Below, in pieces: positions 1 to 8,088 of a stretch of 64,000 nt of DNA. The notes beneath the pieces were generated by a model. The model had not been told where the DNA came from and did not search any database. It saw only the letters and a program-made list of their open reading frames with translations. The position numbers and the translations under genes are program-made. The stretch spans positions 1-64,000 of the forward strand of contig JBBDWM010000022.1 in the NCBI GenBank assembly GCA_040902845.1, in the 5' to 3' direction. The stretch is from JALYNX01 sp040902845. GTDB lineage: Bacteria; Actinomycetota; Acidimicrobiia; Spongiisociales; ZC4RG35. The stretch's first letter is position 1. Each line of letters starts with the position of its first letter.

Positions 1-55
<55 letters not shown>

Positions 56-767
56 AGAAATACTGCGTCCCCAGGGAGTAATCCCTGGGTGCACACTGGC
101 TCATATCGGGGAAATCTGTCACAGCTTCGAACTATCTGTGACAGACAATCCCGAGGGAAGGCCAGCAACATGGATCCGTTCATGCCATATCTTGCAGGAT
201 TCTTCGACGGCGACGGAAGTCTTCACTTCCAGATCGTCCGTTGCGGTGTCTATCGATTCGGCTTCTACATCCGAGCGTCGATGGTGTTCTACCAAGCGAC
301 CTCGGCGGAGGCCGGTCTGCTGGAGATCCAGCGGAGAGTCGGTGGACGTCTTCGAAGAAGGGGAGAGATGTCCGATGTGACGATCACGAAACGGCCGGTG
401 ATCCGGTCGTTGCTGTGCGATGTACAGCCCTACGTGATCTTCAAGCGGGCTCAAGTAGAGAGGGGCTCAAGCTCCTCGACCGACTACCCCCACCCAGGGA
501 TCCAATTGGTTTCCTGGAAATCTGTAAGGCTGTGGATGGATTCGCATCCCTAAACTTTTCGAAATCTCGAACGGTCACATCAAGTACCGTCCGGGAATCC
601 TTCGAAAGCATGGGTTTGCTGGCCCCTGTAACGACTGATCCGAAAGGAGAGGCGCAACTCCAGATCTTCCCAACGGGAGGGTCAAATCTATGAATTGCGC
701 AATACGCCAGCTCCCCGAAAGGGGATGAAGGGATAGTCTGCACTCTCAGTGATGAGAGACTACTGTG
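56..767 (+). other. Group I intron in 23S rRNA (712 nt)
   Basis: The exon sequence ACGT (52-55) can pair with an internal guide GCGT (65-68), giving the U55-G65 wobble typical of group I 5' splice sites. The intron ends in G767, directly before exon sequence CGTGAGACAG. Further group I structure is visible: a hairpin 70-77/82-89 with a GTAA loop, a P4-like pairing 106-111/149-154 enclosing a 10-bp stem 115-124/136-145, a hairpin 712-716/721-725 with a GAAA loop, an S-like element near 728-740 (AAGGGATAGTCTG), and a terminal hairpin 743-748/753-758 with a GTGA loop. I did not locate the R element (5' strand of P7) with confidence. An endonuclease reading frame lies between the Q and S regions. 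Subgroup was not assigned. Confidence 0.88.
170..693 (+). pseudogene. LAGLIDADG homing endonuclease, I-CreI-like, frame-broken
   Basis: This intron-encoded DNA endonuclease of the single-motif LAGLIDADG family would cut intronless 23S genes and spread the intron. I chose the ATG at 170 because the LAGLIDADG helix (YLAGFFDGDGS) follows within about 10 residues, as in I-CreI, and a GAGGGAAGG stretch lies upstream. The first frame reads through VQPYVIFKRAQVERG, where the K of IFKR aligns with I-CreI Lys98. It then leaves the family pattern and stops at 553. The homologous C-terminal part (LKLLDRLP, FLEICKAVDGFASLN, SKSRTVTSSTVR) continues one frame back from about 466 to the stop at 691-693. A -1 shift at the GGGG run near 463-466 joins both halves with no gap against I-CreI. 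It could be a decayed gene, a sequencing error or frameshifted translation. Confidence 0.82.
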
Positions 768-1074
<307 letters not shown>

Positions 1075-1131
1075 AATCCAATGATACGTGCTCGCTATGG
1101 AGTGCTCGGGTTGCCGAGTCACTCGAAGATT

Positions 1132-1251
1132 TGTCCGGTGGCTACAGCGTCGAGGCACCACCCGTTCCCATTCCGAACACGGAAGTGAAACTCGTCAGCG
1201 CCGATGGTACTTGGGGAGCAATCCCCTGGGAGAGTAGGTCACCGCCGGGCA
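1132..1251 (+). rRNA. rrf: 5S rRNA
   Basis: The gene has the conserved 5S core (CCCATTCCGAACACGGAAG and AGCGCCGATGGTACTTGGGG). The ends pair as helix I (TGTCCGG at 1132-1138 with CCGGGCA at 1245-1251). It lies about 57 nt after the 23S end, in the usual 23S-5S order. The spacer has a small hairpin (TGCTCGG with CCGAGTCA, near 1102-1122). No tRNA is seen between 23S and 5S. Confidence 0.95.
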
Positions 1252-1262
1252 ATCAACGTCGA

Positions 1263-1295
1263 GGGGCTGCCGACTAGCGTTGGCGGCCCCTTTTT
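1263..1295 (+). terminator. rRNA operon terminator
   Basis: A 9-bp GC-rich stem (1263-1271 with 1282-1290) is followed by TTTTTCTT. This is a classic intrinsic terminator 11 bases after 5S. Confidence 0.88.
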
Positions 1296-1312
1296 CTTGG
1301 CATGGGAGCCCT

Positions 1313-2041
1313 GTGAGCAGTCGATCCAACCAGCACAAATCAAAGGGTCGCGACGACGGCCGTAGGCAAGATCCCCGTGATCGTCGCCATCACACCGTCA
1401 CCACGGTGTCGTCGGGCCAGCTTCCCAAATGGGTGCGTGAGGAGATCCTGAGATCGACGCCCAAGGACCGCCGCGAGCCGGCCCTCATCGAGCTGGCCAA
1501 GGCCATGGAGCACTTTGCCGACGAGCGTTACTCCGCCGCCCTGCCCCATCTCCGTGAGGCGAAGACGCTGGCCCCTCGATCATCGACGGTGCGCGAGCTG
1601 TTCGGGTTGGCTGCCTATCGAACCGGGAAATGGGAGGAGGCGTTGCGTGAGTTGCGCACCTTCCGCCGGATCACCGGGGATGTGATCCACATGCCGGTGG
1701 AGATGGACTGTCTGCGGGCCATGGGGAAGAAGTCGGACGTGGTCAAGACCTGGGATCGGATCCAGGACCTCGAGCGGTCGGCGACGGTCTCTCATGAGGC
1801 GAGGGTGGTGTACGCCTCGTTTCTCCTCGACGAGGGGCGAGCCCGCGACGCCTGGACGATTATCAAGCCCGGCCGGCTGGTGGCGACGCCGTCACCCGGA
1901 GAGACCCGACGCTGGTACGTCGCGGCACGGGTAGCCCTCGCAGCCGGGGACAAGGACGCCGCAAGACGCCTGCTGGCCGCCCTCGACGAGCATGAGCTCG
2001 ACTTCGAGGGGATCGACGAGTTGCGCACGGCCCTCCTGTAG
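1313..2041 (+). CDS. TPR-repeat protein
   Basis: This 242-residue protein has an arginine- and histidine-rich, probably disordered N-terminus (first ~35 residues) followed by helical pairs typical of tetratricopeptide repeats. Examples are the segments around ALIELAKAMEHFADERYSAA, then ELFGLAAYRTGKWEEALREL, and a C-terminal repeat around AARVALAAGDKDAARRLL. TPR arrays mediate protein-protein contacts; no catalytic motif is seen. I prefer the GTG at 1313, with GGGAG seven bases upstream, over the in-frame ATG at 1280, which lies inside the rRNA terminator. It is soluble, with no signal peptide. The partner is unknown. Confidence 0.8.
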   Translation: MSSRSNQHKSKGRDDGRRQDPRDRRHHTVTTVSSGQLPKWVREEILRSTPKDRREPALIELAKAMEHFADERYSAALPHLREAKTLAPRSSTVRELFGLAAYRTGKWEEALRELRTFRRITGDVIHMPVEMDCLRAMGKKSDVVKTWDRIQDLERSATVSHEARVVYASFLLDEGRARDAWTIIKPGRLVATPSPGETRRWYVAARVALAAGDKDAARRLLAALDEHELDFEGIDELRTALL

Positions 2042-2125
2042 AACACGCCCATAGAAATCTGTCGGCCCCCCGCGACATGATCATGCTCATCTGCATTTCC
2101 CCGACTGATGGAATGGGGGAGTGTC

Positions 2126-2455
2126 ATGGATCTCAATCTGATCGTCCTGTGTGGGCGGCTTGCGGTCCCACCGGAGATCAAAGTCTTCGAGTCGGGAACG
2201 CGTCTGATCCGGTACCTGGTAACGGTGCGCAGTGACGCACCGCGACGACGGGTCGATGTGATCCCGGTCACGATTTGGGACCCGCCCGAGAACCTCATCG
2301 AGGAGACACCGGAGACCGGCCGCCGGATCTGGATGTGTGGCTCGGTGCAACGACGGTTCTGGGAGGCGCCCGACGGTCGTCGCAGTCGACTCGAAGTGGT
2401 GGCCGAGCAAGTGCAACTGCGGGATGTCGAGGCGTTGGAGCCGGTTCAGGTGTAG
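2126..2455 (+). CDS. Short single-strand DNA-binding (OB-fold) protein
   Basis: This 109-residue protein resembles the OB-fold core of bacterial SSB: strand LIVLCGRLAVPPEIK, then IRYLVTVRSD, VDVIPVTIWD and RRIWMCGSVQRRFW. It lacks the flexible tail and acidic DDDIPF-like tip that canonical SSB uses to recruit repair proteins, so it is probably an accessory SSB paralogue rather than the replicative one. ATG 2126 is chosen because GGGGGA (2115-2120) sits six bases upstream; the earlier in-frame ATG at 2108 has no such site. It stands alone between a TPR gene and a SURF1 gene. Confidence 0.7.
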   Translation: MDLNLIVLCGRLAVPPEIKVFESGTRLIRYLVTVRSDAPRRRVDVIPVTIWDPPENLIEETPETGRRIWMCGSVQRRFWEAPDGRRSRLEVVAEQVQLRDVEALEPVQV

Positions 2456-2514
2456 ACCCTTGTGGTCATTGGCGATTCCGGAGGGTTTGGTCCAGCGATA
2501 CAGTGATCTGAATC

Positions 2515-3246
2515 TTGCGGGCCCTGCTCACACCCCGGTGGATGATCGCCCACGTGGTGGTGCTGGTCCTTTCGATCGTCTTCGTGAATCTGGGGATGTG
2601 GCAACTTCGCCGCCTTGAAGAGCGTCGTCTTGCCAATACGGTGGGGGAGTCGAGGTTCGAGGCCGAGCCGGTTGACGCCGCTTTGTTGGTGTCGGCAGCG
2701 GGTTCCGACCTCGACTCCCTGAGTCATCACCGGGCTCTGGCAACTGGCACGTTTGTCCCCGAATCCGAGGTGCTGATCCGAAGCCAGGTGTATCGGGAAG
2801 TCGCCGGCTTCGATGTCATCACCCCGCTGTTGATCGAGGACGGTTCAGCAGTGCTCGTAAACCGGGGGTGGGTGCCATTGGAAATGGATGAGGTCCCGGT
2901 CGCGGCAGCGGCGCCTCCGGCCGGGGTGGTCACCGTGGAAGGGTGGCTGGCCCCGACCCAGATCCGAAAGGCTCTCGGTCCGTCTGACCCCGAAGGGGGG
3001 CAACTGATGGCCTTGAACCGGGTCGACATCGACAGGATCCAAGAACAGGTCCCCTTCCCCCTGTTACCGATGTACTTGGTGGCGATGGGGGAGCAGGGTT
3101 CCGAGCTTCCGGTTCCGCTCGCCCCGCCGACCTTCCACGACGAGGGGTCCCATCTCGCCTATGCGATCCAATGGTTCTCGTTCCTCGTCATCGGGCTCGT
3201 CGGCTATGGGTTCCTCATCAGGAAGTCCCTTCGCAGCTCAGGCTGA
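2515..3246 (+). CDS. SURF1-family cytochrome oxidase assembly protein
   Basis: This 243-residue protein has two membrane helices, at residues ~10-28 and ~220-238, enclosing an extracytoplasmic domain. That is the SURF1/Shy1 topology. Family signatures visible are WQLRRLEERR after helix 1, VLVNRGWVPL in the middle, and HLAYAIQWFSF leading into helix 2. SURF1 assists assembly of heme-copper cytochrome c oxidase. The start is TTG 2515; there is no better ATG before helix 1. Its last nine bases overlap the 3' end of the convergent ybaK-like gene. Confidence 0.88.
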   Translation: MRALLTPRWMIAHVVVLVLSIVFVNLGMWQLRRLEERRLANTVGESRFEAEPVDAALLVSAAGSDLDSLSHHRALATGTFVPESEVLIRSQVYREVAGFDVITPLLIEDGSAVLVNRGWVPLEMDEVPVAAAAPPAGVVTVEGWLAPTQIRKALGPSDPEGGQLMALNRVDIDRIQEQVPFPLLPMYLVAMGEQGSELPVPLAPPTFHDEGSHLAYAIQWFSFLVIGLVGYGFLIRKSLRSSG

Positions 3247-3729
3247 GACGGGTAGCGCCAGATCGTCGACGATTTCGACCCCGACGAGCCCGACGAACTG
3301 ACCGGGATCGAGTTTGATCTTTGCTGAGCGGGACCCGGCTCCGATGATCACCCACTCGGGCGCCAGCACCCGGCTGTCAATCCACACCGGAACCCCTTTG
3401 GGGAGCCCAAAGACGGTGACGCCCCCGATCTCCATCCCGGTGAGCTCCTTGGTCTGTTCAGCGTTTGCGAAACTCACCTTGCGGACCCCGAGTCGGCGTC
3501 GAACCAGCCCGTTGACGTCGAGACGGCTGGTGGCGAGCACCAGACACGCGGCAACGTGTCCTTCCGGCTTCCTCGAGGCTACGAGGATGGTGTTGGCCGA
3601 TCGATCCAGGGGCACGCCGTAGGCGGCACAGAACTGGGCGGTGTCGGCCAGGTCGGGATCACAAGGCATCTCGTCGTATCGAATCGAGTTGGCCTGGAGG
3701 GCAGCGATGACCGTCGGATCTGCGGGCAT
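3238..3729 (-). CDS. YbaK/ProX-type aminoacyl-tRNA deacylase
   Basis: This 163-residue member of the YbaK/EbsC family hydrolyses mischarged aminoacyl-tRNAs (typically Cys-tRNA-Pro or Ala-tRNA-Pro) in trans. Visible features are the conserved Lys-bearing segment near RRRLGVRKVSFANAEQ, the GGVTVFGLPKGVPVWID loop and the terminal IIGAGSRSAKIKLDP motif. I start at ATG 3729, since homologues begin close to the PTVIAALQ helix; an in-frame ATG at 3789 would overlap the divergent methyltransferase start. The substrate cannot be read from sequence. Confidence 0.87.
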   Translation of the reverse strand: MPADPTVIAALQANSIRYDEMPCDPDLADTAQFCAAYGVPLDRSANTILVASRKPEGHVAACLVLATSRLDVNGLVRRRLGVRKVSFANAEQTKELTGMEIGGVTVFGLPKGVPVWIDSRVLAPEWVIIGAGSRSAKIKLDPGQFVGLVGVEIVDDLALPVSA

Positions 3730-3787
3730 GGCAGGGGAGAGTAGGCATTTCTCGCAGGGCTCGACCCCGAGGTGCCAGAGTTGGGTC

Positions 3788-4534
3788 ATGAGCGACTACG
3801 ACATCGAAACCTACGGGCAGCGATGGGCGCCTTTCTACGACTCGATCTATGAGGAGATAGACAACGCGACCATTGGATTCCTCAAGGCCCTGGCCGGGAG
3901 CCCGCCACGAGCACTCGAGTTGGCGATCGGGTCGGGGCGGATAGCAGTGCCGCTGATGGAGGCAGGGGTCTCGGTCACCGGGATCGACATCTCCGAGGAG
4001 ATGATCGCCTTGCTCCGTGCGAAACCGGGGGGAGACCGGATCCCGGTAGTGGTTGGTGACTTCGCCGACGCGGCAGTAGATGACCAATTCCCGCTGGTCT
4101 ACCTGGCCTTCAACACCCTGTTTGCCCTGCTCGATCAGGAGCGACAGGTGGAGTGCTTCCAGAACGTGGCTCGGGCCCTGGAGCCCGGTGGTCGATTCGT
4201 GTTGGACACCTTCGTCCCCGATCTGAGCCGTTATGACCATCTCGGGACCCGAATGGGGGTGTCCAGCATCAGCTCTAACGAGGCCCACGCCTACGAATTG
4301 GCGATACACGACCCGCTCGCCCAGACAGTGGTCTCCCACCAGGTGCGACGTCTCGAGGACGGATCAACAGTCATCCTGCCGGTCACGATTCGTTATGCGT
4401 GGCCCTCGGAGATGGACCTCATGGGCCGGTTGGGCGGATTGGTCTTGGAAGAGCGCTGGGGTTGGTACGACCGGAGGCCGTTCACCGAGCGCTCGGGACA
4501 GCACGTCTCGGTGTATCGGAAGCCGCGGACCTAG
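3788..4534 (+). CDS. SAM-dependent class I methyltransferase
   Basis: This 248-residue protein has the Rossmann SAM-binding motif I (ALELAIGSGRIAVPL, about residues 38-52), motif II acidic residue (VTGIDISEEM) and motif IV/V (VYLAFNTLFAL, ALEPGGRFVLDTF). The C-terminal part resembles the methyltransferase_11/25 group that modifies small molecules. ATG 3788 is used because the methyltransferase fold begins right after it; a long upstream extension would run through the ybaK-like gene. The substrate is unknown. Confidence 0.85.
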   Translation: MSDYDIETYGQRWAPFYDSIYEEIDNATIGFLKALAGSPPRALELAIGSGRIAVPLMEAGVSVTGIDISEEMIALLRAKPGGDRIPVVVGDFADAAVDDQFPLVYLAFNTLFALLDQERQVECFQNVARALEPGGRFVLDTFVPDLSRYDHLGTRMGVSSISSNEAHAYELAIHDPLAQTVVSHQVRRLEDGSTVILPVTIRYAWPSEMDLMGRLGGLVLEERWGWYDRRPFTERSGQHVSVYRKPRT

Positions 4535-4549
4535 AGCTGACGGTGAGCC

Positions 4550-4966
4550 TCAGTGGGCGTGGTCGTGGTCATGATCGTGCTCATGGTCGGGGTCGGCTTC
4601 GAGCTCCGCCTCGTGGGCGGCCACTTGGGCGCGAACCTCATCCATGTCCACCTCACGCACTTGTGAGATCAGGTCTTCCAACATGTGAGGCGGTAGGGCG
4701 CCTGGTTGTGCGTACAACACCACCTGGTCCCTGAACACCATCAATGTTGGAATCGAGCGGATTCCGAAGGCCTGGGCCAGCTCCTGCTGGGCCTCGGTGT
4801 CGACCTTGGCGAACACCATGTCGGGGTTCTTCTCGGAGGCAGCCTCGTAGGTCGGAGCGAATGATCGACACGGGCCGCACCATTCCGCCCAGAAGTCGAC
4901 CAACACGGTCGCGTTGTCCTGGATCGTTTGGTCGAATGTCTCTTTGTTCAGTGCCACTGTGGCCAT
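4550..4966 (-). CDS. Thioredoxin with histidine-rich tail
   Basis: This cytoplasmic disulfide reductase has its active site in DFWAEWCGPCRSF (about residues 24-36) and the cis-proline loop in GIRSIPTLMVF. The thioredoxin fold ends near residue 105. A helical extension follows, then a tail alternating Asp and His (DPDHEHDHDHDHAH), unusual for thioredoxins and suited to binding metal ions. The total of 138 residues is about 30 longer than E. coli TrxA. It is monocistronic, facing a 200-bp upstream region with a G-rich tract and an imperfect palindrome. Confidence 0.93.
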   Translation of the reverse strand: MATVALNKETFDQTIQDNATVLVDFWAEWCGPCRSFAPTYEAASEKNPDMVFAKVDTEAQQELAQAFGIRSIPTLMVFRDQVVLYAQPGALPPHMLEDLISQVREVDMDEVRAQVAAHEAELEADPDHEHDHDHDHAH

Positions 4967-5050
4967 TTCAAACCTTTGCTATCAGTTGGTCGGACAGGAG
5001 AACCACCTGGGCCCTCCTCCGATTCCCGCTCCTTTGGTGGGTTTTGGATT

Positions 5051-5081
5051 GGGGGGAGGGGGGTTTGTTCGTGGGGTGGGG
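5051..5081 (+). other. G-rich tract, possible G-quadruplex
   Basis: Four G runs (six, six, four and four) sit close together in the intergenic region between the thioredoxin start and the 3' end of the amidase gene, with loops of 1, 9 and 1 bases. This meets the usual sequence pattern for a G-quadruplex on the plus strand. No function is shown. Confidence 0.4.
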
Positions 5082-5100
5082 AAGAAATGGGTTTGGTGAG

Positions 5101-5126
5101 TTGACCCATAATCCACGTTATGTCAA
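5101..5126. promoter_or_regulatory. Imperfect palindrome, candidate operator
   Basis: The ends TTGAC and GTCAA form an inverted repeat, with ATAA and TTAT inside offset by one base. It lies about 135 bp upstream of the thioredoxin start (minus strand). On the minus strand the sequence TTGACATAA could also serve as a -35 element, but no convincing -10 follows. Confidence 0.3.
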
Positions 5127-5166
5127 GTTGACTCCCTTGGCTATTCCTAGGCCGAGGCCTCCATCA

Positions 5167-6303
5167 CTACCCCAGGGCCGGGTCCTCACAAACATCGGCG
5201 CTGATCCCGGGCAGGGGGTTGAAGACACGGGGCTCATCGACATACCCGGCGCCCAGATCGTTCGCCTCAAGGTAGGTCTGGATCGCGTTCGCCAGGGCGT
5301 CTGCTGCCGTCTCGACGTATTCGGCGGTGGCCATCATCTCGGCTTCGCTGGGACTGGAGATGTAGGCCAACTCGGCAAGCACAGAGACCGTTTCGGGGAG
5401 GCGGACCATCCCGTAGGCGTCCTCCCCCTTGGTGTTCAACACCCTCAATACTCCAGAGTCGTCAGCGCCGGACCACTCGACGCCATTCATGCCGGACAGG
5501 CCGTTGACCACCTGCTCCCAGATCAGCCCCCCGAGACGCCGCGAGCGCTCGGAGTCGCTCTGGATGAAGATCTCGGTCCCGGGGACCGTCGAAGGCCCCG
5601 GTGTCGGCGCATTGTGATGGATTGAGACCATGATCTCGGTGCCGAGGTCATCGGCCAGTTGGGATCTGACACCTATCCGGACCGCGTAGTCGGCGGTGCG
5701 GGTCAGGATCACCGATATCCCCCTCTCCACTAGGAGACGCTCGGTGGCGAGCGCCACTGTCAGGTTCACATCGGCCTCCCTCACGCCATTGGCCCCGACC
5801 GCTCCCGAGTCGATTGGGCCGCCATGACCGGGATCGAGGACCACCGCCACTCCACCCACCGGCTCTCCATTGCCGATGGTCGCGGTATTCCCGCAGGGGG
5901 TCGTGACCACGAAACCGGTGGCGCCCCGATCCAGGATCGCCACCACCACCCCGGTCGGCGTGATCAGGGCTCCAGCGGCCAGCTCTTCGAAGGCCGACCT
6001 CGTGGTCGTCGTGGTCGTCGTGGTCTCCGCAATCGAGCTGGTGGTGACGGGGTTGGCAACAGTGGAAGTCACAACAATCACGGTGGTGGACGTGGAAGTT
6101 TCTCCAGCCCCTGCGCCCGCATCGACACAGGAGACCGTCAGAGCGATGATCACTACGCCAAGCAGTACGCTTGGCCTGTGTTTGGCCCTCTCAATGGTCC
6201 CCGGATCGCCCTGGTCGCGTCCGCCTGCCTGGCCGGTTTCGCAGCCCTCATTGCCGGGTATCCGGGAGCCGGCGTCGTGCTGTTTTCGGCGGTGGCGATA
6301 CAT
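5167..6303 (-). CDS. N-acetylmuramoyl-L-alanine amidase (Amidase_3), lipoprotein
   Basis: This is a zinc-dependent cell-wall amidase that cleaves the bond between MurNAc and the stem peptide. The catalytic domain starts at VAVVLDPGHGG (first Zn-ligand His), followed by GVREADVNLTVALA (Glu ligand), IMVSIHHNA (His ligand) and the late catalytic Glu in VLAELAYISS. Before it come a lipoprotein signal ending LTVSC and a long Thr/Ser-rich linker (TTTTTTTT). The start is uncertain: ATG 6303 leaves about 58 residues before the lipobox Cys, too long for a signal peptide. An unconventional ATT at 6195 would give an ideal 22-residue signal and would leave room for the divergent small gene at 6178. Confidence 0.88.
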   Translation of the reverse strand: MYRHRRKQHDAGSRIPGNEGCETGQAGGRDQGDPGTIERAKHRPSVLLGVVIIALTVSCVDAGAGAGETSTSTTVIVVTSTVANPVTTSSIAETTTTTTTTRSAFEELAAGALITPTGVVVAILDRGATGFVVTTPCGNTATIGNGEPVGGVAVVLDPGHGGPIDSGAVGANGVREADVNLTVALATERLLVERGISVILTRTADYAVRIGVRSQLADDLGTEIMVSIHHNAPTPGPSTVPGTEIFIQSDSERSRRLGGLIWEQVVNGLSGMNGVEWSGADDSGVLRVLNTKGEDAYGMVRLPETVSVLAELAYISSPSEAEMMATAEYVETAADALANAIQTYLEANDLGAGYVDEPRVFNPLPGISADVCEDPALG

Positions 6304-6357
6304 GGTCTGGGATGGCTCTATCTCTACCGTCAGCAACGGGGCCGTCGCCCCAGCTGA
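6178..6357 (+). CDS. Small putative two-helix membrane protein
   Basis: This is a 59-residue reading frame from GTG 6178. It encodes two hydrophobic stretches (around RIALVASACLAGFAALIAG and GVVLFSAVAIHGLGWLYLY) and a basic tail (RQQRGRRPS). Helix-sized segments with a positive C-terminus suggest a real membrane peptide, not a shadow of the amidase N-terminal region on the other strand. No ribosome-binding site is obvious, and it ends five bases before the 3' end of the convergent phosphomutase gene. No family recognised. Confidence 0.4.
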   Translation: MFGPLNGPRIALVASACLAGFAALIAGYPGAGVVLFSAVAIHGLGWLYLYRQQRGRRPS

Positions 6358-6362
6358 GTCGC

Positions 6363-8069
6363 TCAGAACGCCAGCCCCTCCCCCACTTCTCTGGCCATCG
6401 CTGCGGCATCGGCCGTCAGACGATCATGCGCCTCGTCGGGGGTTGCTCCGGGCTCCCCACGAAGATCGACATAGACCTTGAGCTTGGGCTCGGTGCCCGA
6501 AGGCCGAACCAGAACCCTCCCCACGTCGGCCAACTCGATTTCGATGAGGTCCTGTTCACCCAGCCATGTGGGGCGCAGGTCGGCGCCGACGCGGTAGTCG
6601 GTCACCATCACCACCTCATGGCTACCCACGGTGCGCGGTGGCATCTCCGCCAGCCGTTCGATTGCCTTCCCGATTTCCTCCTGGCCGGTGGGCCCGGGGC
6701 GGGCAATGGGGTATTGGGCGCTGACCCACAGGCCAACTTCGTCCCAAAGGTCGTGGAGCCGGTCCATCAGAGTCCGCCCCTCGGCCCGCTCCTCGGCCAC
6801 CAGGTCGCAAAGCACCAGGGCGGCGGATATCCCGTCCTTGTCCCTCACCGTCTGCCCGATCGAGTAGCCAAGCGCCTCCTCGTACCCGAAGGCGAACCGC
6901 CCCTCGCCCCTCTCCTCGAGAGCCAGACCGGCGTTGATGATCCATTTGAACCCGGTGAGAGTCACCTCATGACGCGCTCCGCGCCTCCGGGCGATGTCAC
7001 CCAGCATCGGTGAGGAGACCACCGAGTTGACCACTATCGGTGGCTGAGGGTGACGCCAATGACGAAGCGCGTAATCCCCAAGAAGGGCACCTAACTCGTT
7101 GCCACTCAGCAGCCGCCACTCCCCCGCCGTCGGCACCGCGGCCGCGAGGCGGTCGGCATCCGGGTCGTTGGCGATCAGAAGACCTGCTTGCTCCCTGTTT
7201 GCCAGGGCGAGGGCGAGGTCGAGGGCGCCCGGCTCTTCCGGATTGGGAAAGCTGACCGTGGGGAACCTCCCGTCGGGCTCTGCCTGCTCGGGCACCGTGA
7301 TGATCCCACTGTGATGGGCCTGAACACACAACCGATTGAGAATCCTGGCCCCCACCCCGTGGAGAGGTGTGTAGACGATTTTGAAGTCCGACGTCTGAGG
7401 ATTGGGTCTCGCTGCGTTGACCTCCTCGCGGTAGCTCTCGAAGATCTCGTCCGGCACCGGTGTCACCAGGTCGGAGCCTCCGGAGAACACACCTTTGAGC
7501 CGGGAAATGTCGACGGCAGGCCCGACCTTCTCAATGGCTGCTGCGATGGCGGTGTCCATCGGGGGGATGATCTGGGCTGCATTGGCCCCGTAGACCTTGT
7601 ATCCGTTGTCAGCGGGCGGGTTGTGACTGGCGGTGACCACAACCGCCGCCAGGGCGCCAAAATGCTTGGCCGCGAAAGCCACCAGCGGCGTCGGCGTCAC
7701 CTCGGGGAAGTAACCAACCGGTATCCCAGCCGCAGCGAGGACACCTGCGGTGTCCTCTGCGAACTGACGGCTCGAGGGCCGGGCGTCGAACCCCAAGATC
7801 ACGGGAGCAGCGGGGGGCTCGCCGAACTCCTCGATGAGATAGTCGGCAAGACCTCGGGTGGTTCGTATCACCACGGCACGATTCATCCGGTTCGAGCCCG
7901 GCCCCACCTCGCCACGAATCCCCGCAGTGCCGAACGTCAGGGTGCCGTCCATCGCTCTCTCGATTGCGGAAGTGTCACCGGTGTCGATGATGTCCTGGAG
8001 GGCCGACCTCGTCTCCGGATCGGGATCACCGGCGATCCAGGCGCGTGCCGCGTCGAGGAAGTCAGTCAC
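6363..8069 (-). CDS. Phospho-sugar mutase (phosphoglucomutase/phosphomannomutase)
   Basis: This 568-residue alpha-D-phosphohexomutase interconverts hexose 1- and 6-phosphates. Signatures in order are the phosphoserine loop (VVVTASHNPPADNGYKVYG), the Mg-binding loop (IANDPDADRLAAAV), the sugar-specificity loop (FGYEEALGYSIG) and the C-terminal phosphate-binding loop (VRPSGTEPKLKVY). The length matches the PGM2-like group, larger than the ~460-residue ManB type. It lies next to galE, so it probably supplies glucose-1-phosphate for nucleotide-sugar synthesis. Confidence 0.92.
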   Translation of the reverse strand: MTDFLDAARAWIAGDPDPETRSALQDIIDTGDTSAIERAMDGTLTFGTAGIRGEVGPGSNRMNRAVVIRTTRGLADYLIEEFGEPPAAPVILGFDARPSSRQFAEDTAGVLAAAGIPVGYFPEVTPTPLVAFAAKHFGALAAVVVTASHNPPADNGYKVYGANAAQIIPPMDTAIAAAIEKVGPAVDISRLKGVFSGGSDLVTPVPDEIFESYREEVNAARPNPQTSDFKIVYTPLHGVGARILNRLCVQAHHSGIITVPEQAEPDGRFPTVSFPNPEEPGALDLALALANREQAGLLIANDPDADRLAAAVPTAGEWRLLSGNELGALLGDYALRHWRHPQPPIVVNSVVSSPMLGDIARRRGARHEVTLTGFKWIINAGLALEERGEGRFAFGYEEALGYSIGQTVRDKDGISAALVLCDLVAEERAEGRTLMDRLHDLWDEVGLWVSAQYPIARPGPTGQEEIGKAIERLAEMPPRTVGSHEVVMVTDYRVGADLRPTWLGEQDLIEIELADVGRVLVRPSGTEPKLKVYVDLRGEPGATPDEAHDRLTADAAAMAREVGEGLAF

Positions 8070-8088
8070 AGGGCGAGGCTACCGGTGG

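Noticed and set aside
441..743. Minus-strand frame inside the intron
   Set aside because: It overlaps the endonuclease remnant and structured intron RNA on the other strand, with no motif.
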